From assembly GCF_039540575.1 (NCBI RefSeq), contig NZ_BAABFC010000011.1, positions 1 through 60,966 of the forward strand: a stretch of DNA of 60,966 bases, read 5' to 3'. The position numbers and the translations under genes were made by a program. The notes beneath the pieces were generated by a model. That model did no database searches. It was not told the DNA's origin and saw only the letters and a list, made by a program, of their open reading frames with translations. Below, piece by piece: positions 35,192-45,100 of the stretch. This DNA comes from Pseudaeromonas paramecii (lineage in GTDB: Bacteria; Pseudomonadota; Gammaproteobacteria; Enterobacterales; Aeromonadaceae). The number at the start of each line of letters is the position of its first letter. Positions within the stretch are counted from its first letter, which is position 1.

Positions 35192-36163
35192 TTAGCGGGG
35201 GCGCAGAGAGATCTCGCCCCCTACCAGGGTCTGCAGTTCGCCCGCTTCATTTTCCAGCAGCAATGCCCCCTGGCTATCGATACCCCGGGCGATGCCATGC
35301 CAGCTGCGCTCCCCACTGATGAGCCTGACCGGTTGATCCCGATACAGATCCAGCTCATTCCAGCGCGCCACAAAGGGGGCCATGCCCTCTTGCTCGAAGC
35401 GGGTCAGGCACTGGCGCAACTGACGCACCACGGCACAGGTCAGCCGATGCCGATCCAGACGGCCCTCCCCCACCAGTGTCTGTAGTTCAGCCCAGGGCTG
35501 ATCGATCTTCTGCGCCTCTCCCAAGGGCAACTGCAGGTTCATGCCCACCCCCACCACCATCTGGCAGGCGCCGCCGACGGTGGCGGCCATCTCCACCAAA
35601 ATGCCGGCCAGCTTACGGCCATCCAGATAGAGATCATTGGGCCACTTGACCTTGATGCCCGCCAGCCCTTGCGACTCCAGCGCCTCCACCAGGGCGATGC
35701 CCACCACCAGGCTCAATCCCATGGCACTGGCCATGCCCTGCTCCAGGCGCCAGAACAGGCTCAGGATCAGCTGGCTGCCAAAGGGGGAATGCCACTGTCG
35801 GCCGCGCCGGCCTCGCCCGGCAGTCTGGCACTCCGCCAGCACACACTCGCCTTTTTGCCAACGATCCAGCTGACTCATCATGAAGTGGTTAGTGGAGTCG
35901 ATGACCGCCAGCACCTGCACAGGAGCCTCAAGCAAGTCTTGCTGCAGGCGCTGGGCATCCAGCAGCTGTATGGGCAGCGCCAGCTTATGTCCCTTGCCGC
36001 TGACGCTGTGCAACTCCACCCCCAGCTCCCGCAACCCTTTGAGCTGCTGACTCACCGCCGCCCGGCTGATGCCCAGGGCCTCACCGATCTGTGGGCCGGG
36101 ATGAAACTGGCCATCGGCCAGCAGATGCAGCAGCTGTTGTTGACGCTCACTCAGTCGGCGCAT
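35192..36163 (-). CDS. birA: Biotin-[acetyl-CoA carboxylase] ligase and biotin operon repressor BirA
   Basis: This 323-residue bifunctional protein has an N-terminal winged helix-turn-helix (GPQIGEALGISRAAVSQQLKGL in part), the biotinyl-AMP loop GRGRRGRQWHSPFGSQLILS, the catalytic KVKWPNDLYLDGRKLAGIL and a C-terminal SH3-like domain. It biotinylates AccB and represses bio genes. The chosen ATG at 36161-36163 begins the helix-turn-helix and overlaps the murB end by 13 bp; an earlier in-frame start is six codons upstream. The overlap implies translational coupling with murB. Confidence 0.96.
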   Translation of the reverse strand: MRRLSERQQQLLHLLADGQFHPGPQIGEALGISRAAVSQQLKGLRELGVELHSVSGKGHKLALPIQLLDAQRLQQDLLEAPVQVLAVIDSTNHFMMSQLDRWQKGECVLAECQTAGRGRRGRQWHSPFGSQLILSLFWRLEQGMASAMGLSLVVGIALVEALESQGLAGIKVKWPNDLYLDGRKLAGILVEMAATVGGACQMVVGVGMNLQLPLGEAQKIDQPWAELQTLVGEGRLDRHRLTCAVVRQLRQCLTRFEQEGMAPFVARWNELDLYRDQPVRLISGERSWHGIARGIDSQGALLLENEAGELQTLVGGEISLRPR

Positions 36164-37194
36164 GACAAGGCCTCCTTCCACTCTCCCATCGCCCCCATGA
36201 TCCGCACCTCATGCTCCAGCCAGAGACCAAAGCGCGCGTGTACGGTTTGCCGCACATGGCGGGCCAGCTGCAGCAACTCCTCGGCCGTCGCACCACCGAG
36301 GTTCACCAGTACCAGCGCCTGCTCCTGATGCACTGCGGCCCGGCCTAGCCGGTAGCCCTTGAGCCCGGCCTGCTCGATCAACCAGCCGGCCGCCAGCTTG
36401 GCAGCGCCATTATCAGCAGGATAGAGCGGCATATTGGGATACTCGGCCTTGAGGGCTGCGGCAAGAGCTTGGGGAACCGTGGGATTTTTGAAGAAACTGC
36501 CGGCATTGCCCAAGACCGCCGGATCCGGCAGCTTGGCCTGCCGCAGCTGGCAGATCCGCTCATAGATGTCTTGAGCACTGGGCTGTGACAGCGCCGCCAG
36601 GGGGCCGTACTGGCAGTGAGGTTGCCAATGCTTGTTTAGGCGTAGGCCGATGCCGGTGATGATATGGCTATGCTGCCAGTCGCCCTTGAAGCGGCTCTCC
36701 CGATAACCAAAGCGGCACGCCTCGGCTGGCAGGCGCTCCAACTGCCCCGTCAGCAGATTGAAGGCATCCACGTGTTCACACACCTGGGCCAGCTCGACGC
36801 CATAGGCGCCGATATTCTGCACCGGTGCGGCACCGGCACAGCCGGGGATCAGGGCCAGGTTCTCCAGCCCCGGCATGCCTTGTTGCAGGCTCCAGGCCAC
36901 CAGCGCCGGCCAGTCCTCGCCGGCCGCCACCTGCAGATACCAGGCGTCGGCCGTCTCGGTGACCTCAATCCCCTTGAGCCGGTTGAGCAACACCAGACCG
37001 GCAAAATCACAGCTCAGCAGCAGGTTGCTGCCGCCGCCGATCACCAGGCGTGGCAGCTCGCGCCATTTGGGCTCACTCAGCAGCCGTTGCAGGCCGTCCA
37101 ACTCGGTGATTTCACAGCCCCAGCGGGCGCGGGCGGCCAGGCCAAAACTGTTGTAAGGCTGCAGGTCAAAATCGGCAAGGGGTTGGCAAGACAC
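36151..37194 (-). CDS. murB: UDP-N-acetylenolpyruvoylglucosamine reductase
   Basis: The 347-residue type I MurB reduces enolpyruvyl-UDP-GlcNAc to UDP-MurNAc. FAD-binding GGGSNLLL, NIGAYGVEL, FGYRESRFK and the catalytic GNAGSFFKNP are present, as is a C-terminal glutamate-bearing segment. It opens with GTG at 37192-37194, which has GGAG seven bases upstream. Its 3' end overlaps birA. Gene order and lengths match E. coli murB-birA. Confidence 0.97.
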   Translation of the reverse strand: MSCQPLADFDLQPYNSFGLAARARWGCEITELDGLQRLLSEPKWRELPRLVIGGGSNLLLSCDFAGLVLLNRLKGIEVTETADAWYLQVAAGEDWPALVAWSLQQGMPGLENLALIPGCAGAAPVQNIGAYGVELAQVCEHVDAFNLLTGQLERLPAEACRFGYRESRFKGDWQHSHIITGIGLRLNKHWQPHCQYGPLAALSQPSAQDIYERICQLRQAKLPDPAVLGNAGSFFKNPTVPQALAAALKAEYPNMPLYPADNGAAKLAAGWLIEQAGLKGYRLGRAAVHQEQALVLVNLGGATAEELLQLARHVRQTVHARFGLWLEHEVRIMGAMGEWKEALSCAD

Positions 37195-37243
37195 GGGCTG
37201 ACTCCAGGAAAACCATGGCCGCCGAGTGTACCCGATCCGCCCC

Positions 37244-39220
37244 TCAAGCCATAGCCTTGCGCCGGGTACTGCGCGTTCGGGAGGAAGACGAAGCAGGCCG
37301 CGCGCCCTTGGCGGATCGGCGCCGTGACGGCTTGCCGGCCGGAGCTCGGCTCAAGGCCCCCAGCCGTTGGCGAAGTTCGCCGGACAGCTGTTGCCCCTGT
37401 TCGATCAGCTCACTCAATTGGCGGATAAGCGGTGACATAAAATCACCGTAAGCCAGGGCCTTTTGTTCTATCTTGGCCAATCCCTGCTCCCAGCGCGCCG
37501 TCATATCCGGTTGCACCAACACCGGCGGCAAGGCATCCACCAGGGCGCAGCCGGCATCGCTGGCATGGATCTGCTTGCCCTGGCGATGCAAATACCCCCG
37601 GGTAAACAGCAACTCTATGATGCCGGCCCGGGTCGCCTCCGTGCCCAGGCCATCGGTTTCTTTAAGGATCGACTTCAAGGCCGGATCCGCCACGTGGCGC
37701 GCTATGCCGGTCATGGCGGCCAGCAGGCTAGCATCCGTGTAGGCCTTGGGCGGCTGCGTCTGCTTGTCATGGCGTTGTGCCGTTTGGCAAGCCAGTGCTT
37801 GCCCCGGCTGCAAGGGCGGCAGGGCCGCCGCCTCTTCGTCATCTGGCTCCACCGTCTGGCGGTCAAACAGGCTGCGCCAGCCCGACTCCCGCACCACCCG
37901 TCCCTTGCCAATAAACAAGCCCCCCGCCAGACGGATCTCGGCTCGGGTCTGTTGGTATTGGTGATCGGGATAGAACTGCGCCAGATACTGGCGGGCGATG
38001 AGGCGATAAAGCGCCAGCTCATCGCGACTCAGCTTGGCAGGATCCCCTCCCCGCTCGGTGGGGATGATGGCGTGGTGTGCCTGTACCTTGGCATCGTTCC
38101 AGGCGCCGCTGCGCCGGGTCAGATCCGCACTCTGGATCCGGTGCTGCCAATCGGGCAACAGCTGGGTCATGGCCCCACACACCTGAGCGGCGCGGCCATG
38201 GTGCTCCCGCGGCAGGTGGCGGCTATCGGATCTGGGATAGGTGATGAGCTTGTGCTGTTCGTACAGCCGCTGACACAGATCCAGTACCTGCTTGGCGGTC
38301 AGGTTCAACTGCCGGGCCGCATCGATCTGCAGGCTGGAGAGGTTATAGGGCAAGGGCGGCGACCGCCGGCACTCCTTCTGCTCGACCCGCTCTACCTGGC
38401 CGGTTTGCCCCTGCACCGCAGCCACCACCTTGTCGGCCAGGGCGCGATTGAGCACTCGCCCCTCCTCATCCTGCCAGGGCTGGCAGGCGGTCGACGGCTG
38501 CCACCAGGCGGTGAAGGTTTCGCCGCCCGCCGTCTGCAGCTGGACACTGACCTCGAAGTAGTCATGGGGTACAAACTGGGCGATGGCGCGATCCCGCGCC
38601 ACCACCAACCCCAGCACAGGCGTCTGGACCCGGCCCACCGACAGGAGTGCCTCAGCGCCAGCTTCCCGGGCCAGCAGGGTATAGGTGCGGGTCAGGTTGA
38701 TGCCAAACAGCCAGTCCGCCCGGGAACGGGCCAGGGCGGCGGTGCTTAGAGGCACAAACTCCTGATTGGCTCTGAGGCCGGCCAGGGCCCGGCGCACCGC
38801 CGGCAGGTTGAGATCGCTGATGAGGCAACGCTGCATGGTCTGGCGCTTGGCCGCCGGCACCTTGAGGTAATCGATCACCTCGTCCACCAGCAGTTGCCCC
38901 TCCCGATCCGGATCACCGGCATGCACCAGCTGGTCGGCCTGCTTGATCCAGTGGCGGATGACCTTGAGCTGGGCGGCACTGCCGCGCCGCGGCTCCCGCT
39001 GCCAGGTTTGCGGCAGTATGGGCAGATCGGTCAGGATCCAGCGCCGGTAGCGGGCGTCGTAGGCTTCAGGGGCCGCCTGCTCCAGCAGGTGCCCCACACA
39101 CCAGGTCACCACATCCTGCTCGCCACACTGGATAAAGCCCTCCCCCTTACGCTGAGGAGACGGCAGGGCCGCCGCAATGGCACGGCCCAGGCTGGGTTTT
39201 TCGGCGATAAACAGGCGCAT
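37244..39220 (-). CDS. topB: DNA topoisomerase III
   Basis: This 658-residue type IA topoisomerase decatenates DNA and works with RecQ on recombination intermediates. The TOPRIM residues are in EKPSLGRAIA and AGDPDREGQLLVDEV; the active-site tyrosine is in ITYPRSDSRHLP. The C-terminus is a short basic tail rich in Ser and Arg without zinc cysteines, comparable with E. coli TopB (653 residues). The ATG at 39218-39220 is preceded by a weak GAG. A perfect LexA-type box overlapping a promoter lies 15 bp upstream, which suggests SOS control; this is not a feature of the E. coli gene. Confidence 0.95.
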   Translation of the reverse strand: MRLFIAEKPSLGRAIAAALPSPQRKGEGFIQCGEQDVVTWCVGHLLEQAAPEAYDARYRRWILTDLPILPQTWQREPRRGSAAQLKVIRHWIKQADQLVHAGDPDREGQLLVDEVIDYLKVPAAKRQTMQRCLISDLNLPAVRRALAGLRANQEFVPLSTAALARSRADWLFGINLTRTYTLLAREAGAEALLSVGRVQTPVLGLVVARDRAIAQFVPHDYFEVSVQLQTAGGETFTAWWQPSTACQPWQDEEGRVLNRALADKVVAAVQGQTGQVERVEQKECRRSPPLPYNLSSLQIDAARQLNLTAKQVLDLCQRLYEQHKLITYPRSDSRHLPREHHGRAAQVCGAMTQLLPDWQHRIQSADLTRRSGAWNDAKVQAHHAIIPTERGGDPAKLSRDELALYRLIARQYLAQFYPDHQYQQTRAEIRLAGGLFIGKGRVVRESGWRSLFDRQTVEPDDEEAAALPPLQPGQALACQTAQRHDKQTQPPKAYTDASLLAAMTGIARHVADPALKSILKETDGLGTEATRAGIIELLFTRGYLHRQGKQIHASDAGCALVDALPPVLVQPDMTARWEQGLAKIEQKALAYGDFMSPLIRQLSELIEQGQQLSGELRQRLGALSRAPAGKPSRRRSAKGARPASSSSRTRSTRRKAMA

Positions 39221-39235
39221 GGCAGGCTCGACTAA

Positions 39236-39278
39236 CTGTATTTAAATACAGTATCTGAGATTCGGGGGATTTTGCCAA
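39236..39278 (-). promoter_or_regulatory. LexA-type SOS box overlapping the topB promoter
   Basis: CTGTATTTAAATACAG at 39236-39251 is a perfect 16-base palindrome fitting CTGT-N8-ACAG. On the minus strand a -35 TTGGCA (39273-39278) and a -10 GATACT (39250-39255) are 17 bp apart, so the box covers the -10 edge and the start point. The topB start codon is 15 bp further on, leaving a leader of about 20-25 bases. LexA binding is inferred from the match. Confidence 0.72.
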
Positions 39279-39284
39279 GACCGC

Positions 39285-41237
39285 CTAAGGGGCTGGCGGC
39301 AACAGCTCGGCTGGGGTGACCGGCAGGCAGACGGCCATGCAGGTATAACGCCCCGGTACTGAGCGAACCGCGATCCGGCCCTGATGCTGGGCGATGATCT
39401 GCTGACAGACATGCAACCCTATGCCCAGACCAAAGTTGCCATCGCGTTTGGTGGTGAAATTCAGCTCGAAGATCCTGGCCTGCAGCTCGGGGGCGATGCC
39501 GTGACCGTTGTCTTCCACCTCGATGCGGATCCAGGGAGCCCCGGCCTCGTCGTACACTTGGCTGCGCACCTGGATCCGCCCCTCTCGCCCCAACTCCGCC
39601 ACCGCATCCAGGGCGTTGGCGATGAGGTTGGTCCACACCTGCTGCAAGGCGATGGGATAACAGAGCACCTTGGGCCGCGTCTCGTCATAGTGCCGCTCCA
39701 GGGTCAGCTGCTTGAGACGGTTTTCGAAGATGGTCAGGGTGTCTTCCAGTCCCTCCAGCAGATCCACCCGTTGCGGTACCGCATTATCCTGCCGGGCATA
39801 CTGCTTGAGGCCCTTGACCAGATCGGCGATGCGCCGGGCACAGACATGAATGTTGTGCAGGAAGTTGCCCATCTGGTAGTAGTCGTCCAACCGCGCCAGC
39901 TGCGTCTGACGGGCCGCCGCCGACAGAGGGGCAAATTGGCGTTGCCAGAGGGCGGGGTCATCCAGCTGCATCTGCACCAGCTGCCGGGCCTGGGTGCGAT
40001 CACCGGTGTAATGCTCGGCCTGGGCGGCCCGCTGGCGCACCGTGGCGGTGGACAGCGGCGTCACCTGCATGGCCTGCTGCAGTATGCTGGCGGCCAGGGC
40101 GCGCCAGGGCTCCGCCATGGGCTCCATCAGCAGGCCCGGCAGTTGGGCCTGCAGGGTGTCGGCACCGCGCAAGATGGCCGCCACCGGATTGTTCAGCTCG
40201 TGGGCCACCCCGGCCACCAGCTGGCCCAGCACCGCCAGCTTTTCCCGTTCCACCAGCTGCGCCTGGGCCTGCTCCAGCGACGCCAGGGTCTTTTGCAAGG
40301 CCATCTTGGTCTGGATGCTGTTCTGCAGTCGACGGTTGAAGTGGCGCAACAGCAGGTGGGTAAACAGCGGCAGCAAGTCGGACTTGGCCTGCATCACCTT
40401 GGCAAACAGCGCCTTGTCCAGCTTGATCACCTCGGCGGCGGTCAAGGTTACCCCTGTGGTAAAGGCCGGTTCACCGGTGACAAACGACATGCCCCCTACC
40501 AGCGCCCCCTGCTGATAGCGCACCACCTCCCACTCCTGTCCTTCGGCGTCGCGCTTCTTGAGCACCACCTCCCCCTGGGCAATAAACCAGAGGAACTCAT
40601 TGCGCTCCCCTTGCCGGGTCAGCACATGATTGGGACTGTAACGGCGGCAGGCCCGAGTCTCGTCGTTGCCCTCGAAGAACTGGTACAGCGCCCGGATCAC
40701 GGCGGCCGACAGCGCCTCGTCGGTGTAATGGGTGTAGTCCATGAAGCCCTGGCGATAGGCCGCCATCTGGCGATCCAGCTGGGCTCTGAGCAGGCGTTGG
40801 CCATCCAGCAGAGGCGCAAAGCGCAAGGGTTCATCCTGTTGGCGCGCCACATAGTCGGTGAGCTGCTGACGCACCGCCTGCAACAAGGTACCGGGCGCCC
40901 AGGGATACAAGAGCACATGATCCAGCGACCCACGATTGACCGCCTCGATCAGCTTGTCCGAGGCCTGCTGTCGCCCCCACAGCACCCGCTGACAACCTGA
41001 CTGGGCCACCAGTGCACTGCCCAGCAACAGGCTGCCCTCGCCATCCTCCAGCTGCTGCTCACACAACACCAGGGCCACAGGTGCCGCCTCGCTGGCCTGG
41101 CTCAGGCACTCATAGGCGGCCGCCAAGGAGGAGGCCGTCTGCCAACCAAACAGGGAAAACAGCGGGGTCAGCTCCTCGGCAAACTGCGCCTGCAGTTGGG
41201 GCTCACCGCACACAGACAAGATGAGAGGCTCGGACAT
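39285..41237 (-). CDS. Hybrid sensor histidine kinase: degenerate receiver, cyclic-nucleotide domain, kinase
   Basis: This roughly 650-residue soluble protein has three parts. Residues about 5-125 resemble a receiver domain, but the phosphoacceptor position reads VALVLCEQQ, with no aspartate. Residues about 195-310 form a cyclic-nucleotide-binding domain (LTRQGERNEFLWFIAQGEV, GALVGGMSFVTGEPA). The kinase has an H box LVAGVAHELNNPVAAI, N box VWTNLIANALDAV and ATP-lid motifs VEDNGHGI, FTTK and GLGIGLHVC. No membrane segment is seen. Kinase start could be the ATG at 41237 or a TTG five codons earlier; neither has a strong ribosome binding site. No response regulator is adjacent. It may sense cAMP, cGMP or a related ligand. 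Confidence 0.85.
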   Translation of the reverse strand: MSEPLILSVCGEPQLQAQFAEELTPLFSLFGWQTASSLAAAYECLSQASEAAPVALVLCEQQLEDGEGSLLLGSALVAQSGCQRVLWGRQQASDKLIEAVNRGSLDHVLLYPWAPGTLLQAVRQQLTDYVARQQDEPLRFAPLLDGQRLLRAQLDRQMAAYRQGFMDYTHYTDEALSAAVIRALYQFFEGNDETRACRRYSPNHVLTRQGERNEFLWFIAQGEVVLKKRDAEGQEWEVVRYQQGALVGGMSFVTGEPAFTTGVTLTAAEVIKLDKALFAKVMQAKSDLLPLFTHLLLRHFNRRLQNSIQTKMALQKTLASLEQAQAQLVEREKLAVLGQLVAGVAHELNNPVAAILRGADTLQAQLPGLLMEPMAEPWRALAASILQQAMQVTPLSTATVRQRAAQAEHYTGDRTQARQLVQMQLDDPALWQRQFAPLSAAARQTQLARLDDYYQMGNFLHNIHVCARRIADLVKGLKQYARQDNAVPQRVDLLEGLEDTLTIFENRLKQLTLERHYDETRPKVLCYPIALQQVWTNLIANALDAVAELGREGRIQVRSQVYDEAGAPWIRIEVEDNGHGIAPELQARIFELNFTTKRDGNFGLGIGLHVCQQIIAQHQGRIAVRSVPGRYTCMAVCLPVTPAELLPPAP

Positions 41238-41302
41238 GGGGCGTACCGGCAAGGGGTTTGAGCCCAGTATAGAAGCCCGTCAGCGGCGGAGCCGTGGTGC
41301 TC

Positions 41303-41764
41303 TTAGCAATACTCCCCTTCGGCCAGGAAGTCGTCCATCAAATCCAGCAGATCCGGCCAGAGTGACTCGGGGATCGGCGCCTCGGGATCGTCCTCGTTGT
41401 CGTCCTGTTCGCCCCAGAAGTAGCGACGCACCGCATTGGCAAACTCATCATCCAACTCGGCCAGCTCCGCCAGCGAGCCCAGCCAGACGATGCGCCTGAG
41501 GCCGGAGGAGAGATCATTGAGGTGATCCACCATGGCCGGCAGACTCAACGACTGCTCGATGATGAGCGCAAACCGCTCGCGGGCCGCTTCGGTCTGCTCC
41601 TCGTCCAACTCACCGGTATCGGCCAGCAGATCCACGTACTCCTCCTGCAGATACTGGCACAGCTGTTCCTGATCCTCGAACCAGTGCAGCTGGCTGCCGC
41701 GATTACCCAGCAAGGAGGCATTAAAGGATTCGTCGACATGGCACAGGGCCAAGGGATTGTTCAT
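41303..41764 (-). CDS. Acidic protein of unknown function
   Basis: The 153-residue product starts at the ATG at 41762-41764, preceded by GAGGTGAAC; an upstream in-frame start adds twelve residues. It is strongly acidic (ELDEEQTEA, GEQDDNEDDPEAPIPES, LMDDFLAEGEYC), soluble, and mostly helical in appearance. No known motif was recognised. It sits 65 bp upstream of the histidine kinase on the same strand and downstream of a tiny membrane-protein gene, so the three may be co-transcribed. A role with the kinase is speculation. Confidence 0.75.
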   Translation of the reverse strand: MNNPLALCHVDESFNASLLGNRGSQLHWFEDQEQLCQYLQEEYVDLLADTGELDEEQTEAARERFALIIEQSLSLPAMVDHLNDLSSGLRRIVWLGSLAELAELDDEFANAVRRYFWGEQDDNEDDPEAPIPESLWPDLLDLMDDFLAEGEYC

Positions 41765-41843
41765 GTTCACCTCACGCAAAACAACAACGCCCGGCAGCAT
41801 ACCGGGCGGCGAACAGACAGGATAGCGCAGCTTGCGTGAACTG

Positions 41844-41933
41844 CTAGGCGGTGCTCACCGCCTTGAGCATGACGCTGACCACAAACAGCAAGACAAAGAC
41901 CAACAGCGGGGGAAGCAGCAGGGTTCTCAACAT
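41844..41933 (-). CDS. 29-residue single-span membrane peptide
   Basis: A short frame encodes MLRTLLLPPLLVFVLLFVVS followed by VMLKAVSTA. The hydrophobic core of about 18 residues with a flanking arginine and lysine is that of a single-pass small membrane protein. The ATG has AAGGAGGTG, a near-perfect ribosome binding site, with GGAGG seven bases upstream, and this is the strongest evidence for translation. It lies 79 bp before the acidic-protein gene. Function is unknown; it does not obviously match known small proteins such as CydX. Confidence 0.7.
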   Translation of the reverse strand: MLRTLLLPPLLVFVLLFVVSVMLKAVSTA

Positions 41934-42088
41934 AGGCACACCTCCTTGGCACTTCATCTGACTATGCGCGAGGGTGGAGGCGGTTGCCAGATTTGGCTGA
42001 ATTCTGTGCACTACGCCATAAAATCAGCCGCCGCGCCAACCACTACGGCCTGACTTGATAGCGGAGGTTCATCTCACCATCAATAAAA

Positions 42089-42118
42089 AACCCTGCGAAG
42101 GGAAACCTTCGCAGGGTT
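42089..42118 (-). terminator. Rho-independent terminator of the first pullulanase gene
   Basis: A perfect 13-pair stem AACCCTGCGAAGG / CCTTCGCAGGGTT with a four-base loop is followed on the minus strand by TTTTTATTG. A second hairpin (42134-42158, ACACGGCTCGC / GCGAGCCGTGT) lies between it and the stop codon. Confidence 0.92.
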
Positions 42119-42175
42119 AACTCACCATCCTAGACACGGCTCGCTCGGCGAGCCGTGTTCAGTAGTCAGGCTAAC

Positions 42176-45100
42176 TTACGGCAGCTGACAAACATCGATG
42201 GTTCCCTTGACGCCGGCGCCACTCATCTCGGCGGTCGTGTCAAGCTTCAGGCGGAACAGCCAGTTGCCTTCAGACAGGGCGATGTTGTTGTTGCCTTGGT
42301 CGGAGCCGGCACCACCGAAGCGACCATAAGCCTCATACACCACGTCCGGTTCCATGTTGGTCACCAGAGAACCACCTTGGCTAGCGAAGAACTGGGGATC
42401 CCAGGCTGAACTATCGGCAGAAACCTTGAAGCCACCGGTCAGGGTACCCTCAGTGATCACGGCCTCGTAGATGCCGTTGCCCTTGTAGCCCAGCTTGTAT
42501 TGCACATCCCAATTCCAGCTGGAGTGTGCACCGCGCAGCGCCAGTTGGGTGTCACCCAGGGTCGGCGTCTCATTGGTGTCAGACAACAGCTCACAGGCCG
42601 CAGCCGGTTCTTCAATCGCCAGGGTCAGGGTCGGGCTGGCCTTGTTCACCACCTTGAAGGTAAAGGTGTAGGTACCCGCCTTGGTCAGATCCATCGGAAC
42701 ATCCCCGGTAGAACCACCAGCACACAGGGTCAACGGCGTGCCAGGTACCAACTTGTCGTCAGAGTTGCACTTGCCGTAGTTAATTGCACTCCAGTCTGCG
42801 TCAGCCACCTTCATGGAGGTGCCATTTTCAGACAGCATGTCGTCGGTGACTTCCACTGTCCAGGTGTAGCTATAGTCAGCACCGGTGAAGGCAAACTGGT
42901 TGGTTTCCAGCGCGTCCCAGGTACCGCCGAAGCCACGGGCATAAACCGGCACGGAGAAGGGTTCAACCGTGCTCAGATCCTGCTTCTTGGAGACCGGCAG
43001 ACCGGTACCCTGAGCATCGCCTTGCGGCTTGACGAACACGGCAACGGACCAGGCCGGCACAGTGAACTCACCCTCGGCGAAGGTAGCACCAGAACCGATG
43101 GAGGCAGCGCCCAGCTCAGTCTGCACGTCATGCAGCTGGTAACCCGCCAGGGCGATGGCGTTGCCGCTACCGTCGATGAAATCCCCTACCGTCTGTTCGG
43201 ACGGCGAAGAGTTGACGATAACCACAGCCGCATCCAGCTTAGCATCCAGATCCGCAACGCCAGTACCATCATCCAGAGTCATGACGATCAGACCAGGAAC
43301 CTGTTCCGGACCCGTATTACGGAAGTCCACACGCTCCATCACCTTGGCACCAGTGCCCAGGGTGAACAATTCAGAGGAAGAGCGGATCTTCAGCATTTCC
43401 TTGAAATAGCTCAGCATCTGAGTCATTTCGCTGTTGGTCGGCTTCTCAAACTGCGCCAGGGCATGTTCGATCAGATCGTACTTGGCGCTGTCCTTGTCGG
43501 CACGCGGATAGCCCTTGTCGTAGTTGTTGTCTTCCAGGGTGTAATCCACCCAGTTGAACCAGTCACCTGAGTTATAGGAGTCGCGGTTGAAAGACTTGGA
43601 ACGCAGGAACTCACCACCGATGTCGCTAAACACGATGCCTTGACCCAGCAGCACGGTGGCCTGGGACAGTGCCGTCATGCGGACACGCTCATCCAGGGTG
43701 GTCTCGTCAGCCGCCTTGTACTGAGTGATATCCCAGATGGATTGGTTGTCGTGCTTGGTCACATAGTTCAGCACTTCGAACGGATCCACGGCATAACCAG
43801 CCGGTGCGGAACCATACGCCATGTCGGACCCCTTGGTCGGCACACCCTCGTAGGTGGTCAGCACAAAATCCTTCAGGTTACCGGCCATCCCCAGACGAAC
43901 CAGGTCAGTCTGCGCCATGGCGGCGGCCTTGGCTGCAGCATCATCGCTGATGGCGGTATTGGGCTCGACATAGGCCCCGTTACCAAAGCCTTGCGCGGTG
44001 TGAACGGCAGTGCCGTCATCACAGCAACCACCGCCCCGAACCGCATCACGCAGACGGTCGGAGTAAGTAGAGATACCTGTGCCGCCCATGTTCAGCTGAG
44101 AGGCGGTGACGAAGCGGGTGTTGTTGACCGTCTCGCCGTAATCCCAACCTTCGGAATAGAAGAACATGTCCGGGTTCACTGTCTTCACCTTGGCCAGCGC
44201 ATCCAGCATCTGTGCCTTGGGGTGGAAACCGTTCAGGTCGAAGCGGAAGGAGTCGATCTTGTACTCCTTGGCCCAGGTGACCAGGGAGTCACTCATCAAC
44301 TTGGCGAACATGGCGTGTTCCGGTGCCGTGTTGGAGCAGCAGGTGGACATTTCCACATCGCCACTGAGCTCATCCAAGCGGTGATAGTACCAGGGGACAA
44401 TCTTGTCCAGCACGGACTTGTCATCGCTGGGGCCGGCGGCGTTGGTGTGGTTATACACCACGTCCATGACCACGTTCATGCCGATGTTCTGCTTGATGGC
44501 CATGACCATCTCGCGGAACTCCTTGATCCGAGTGGTACCCTCGGCCTCAGAGGCATAAGAACCTTCCGGCACAGTGTAGTGGAAGGGATCGTAACCCCAG
44601 TTGAAGCTGTCGTAGTCACGCAGATAGCTTTCGAAACGCTGCACCACAGGGTTGGACTTGCTGTCGCTCTCCTCCAGCTCTTCAAACACCTGCTGCACCG
44701 TCTTAGCGCTGTCGCAATAGCCGGAGAACTCGGAGGAGGTCATGGCGCTATTGAGTTCACACAGCTTGCTGACCGGATCCGGCAGATCCACCCGCTTGGC
44801 CGGATCTTCATTGATGGTGGCAATGTCGAAGGTCGGCATCAGGTGCATGTGAGTCACACCGCTCTTGGCCAGATCCATCATGTGTTGTACCGGCACCGTC
44901 TCGGTATCGGTAAAGGCCAGATACTTGCCACGCTCCGCCTCAGGCGTAGACACATCACGAGCAGAGAAGTCGCGGATATGGGTTTCCAGCGTGACAATTT
45001 TCGCCGGGTTATCCAATTGGGTATGCGGAGCCTTCAGGTCATCCCAGCCAGCCGGCTTGAGATCGGCAGATTCCAGATCCACCACCTGGCTGTAGGTGGA

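Noticed and set aside
42134..42158. Second terminator after pullulanase copy 1
   Set aside because: The stem is perfect, but no T run follows on the coding strand; the true terminator is at 42089-42118.
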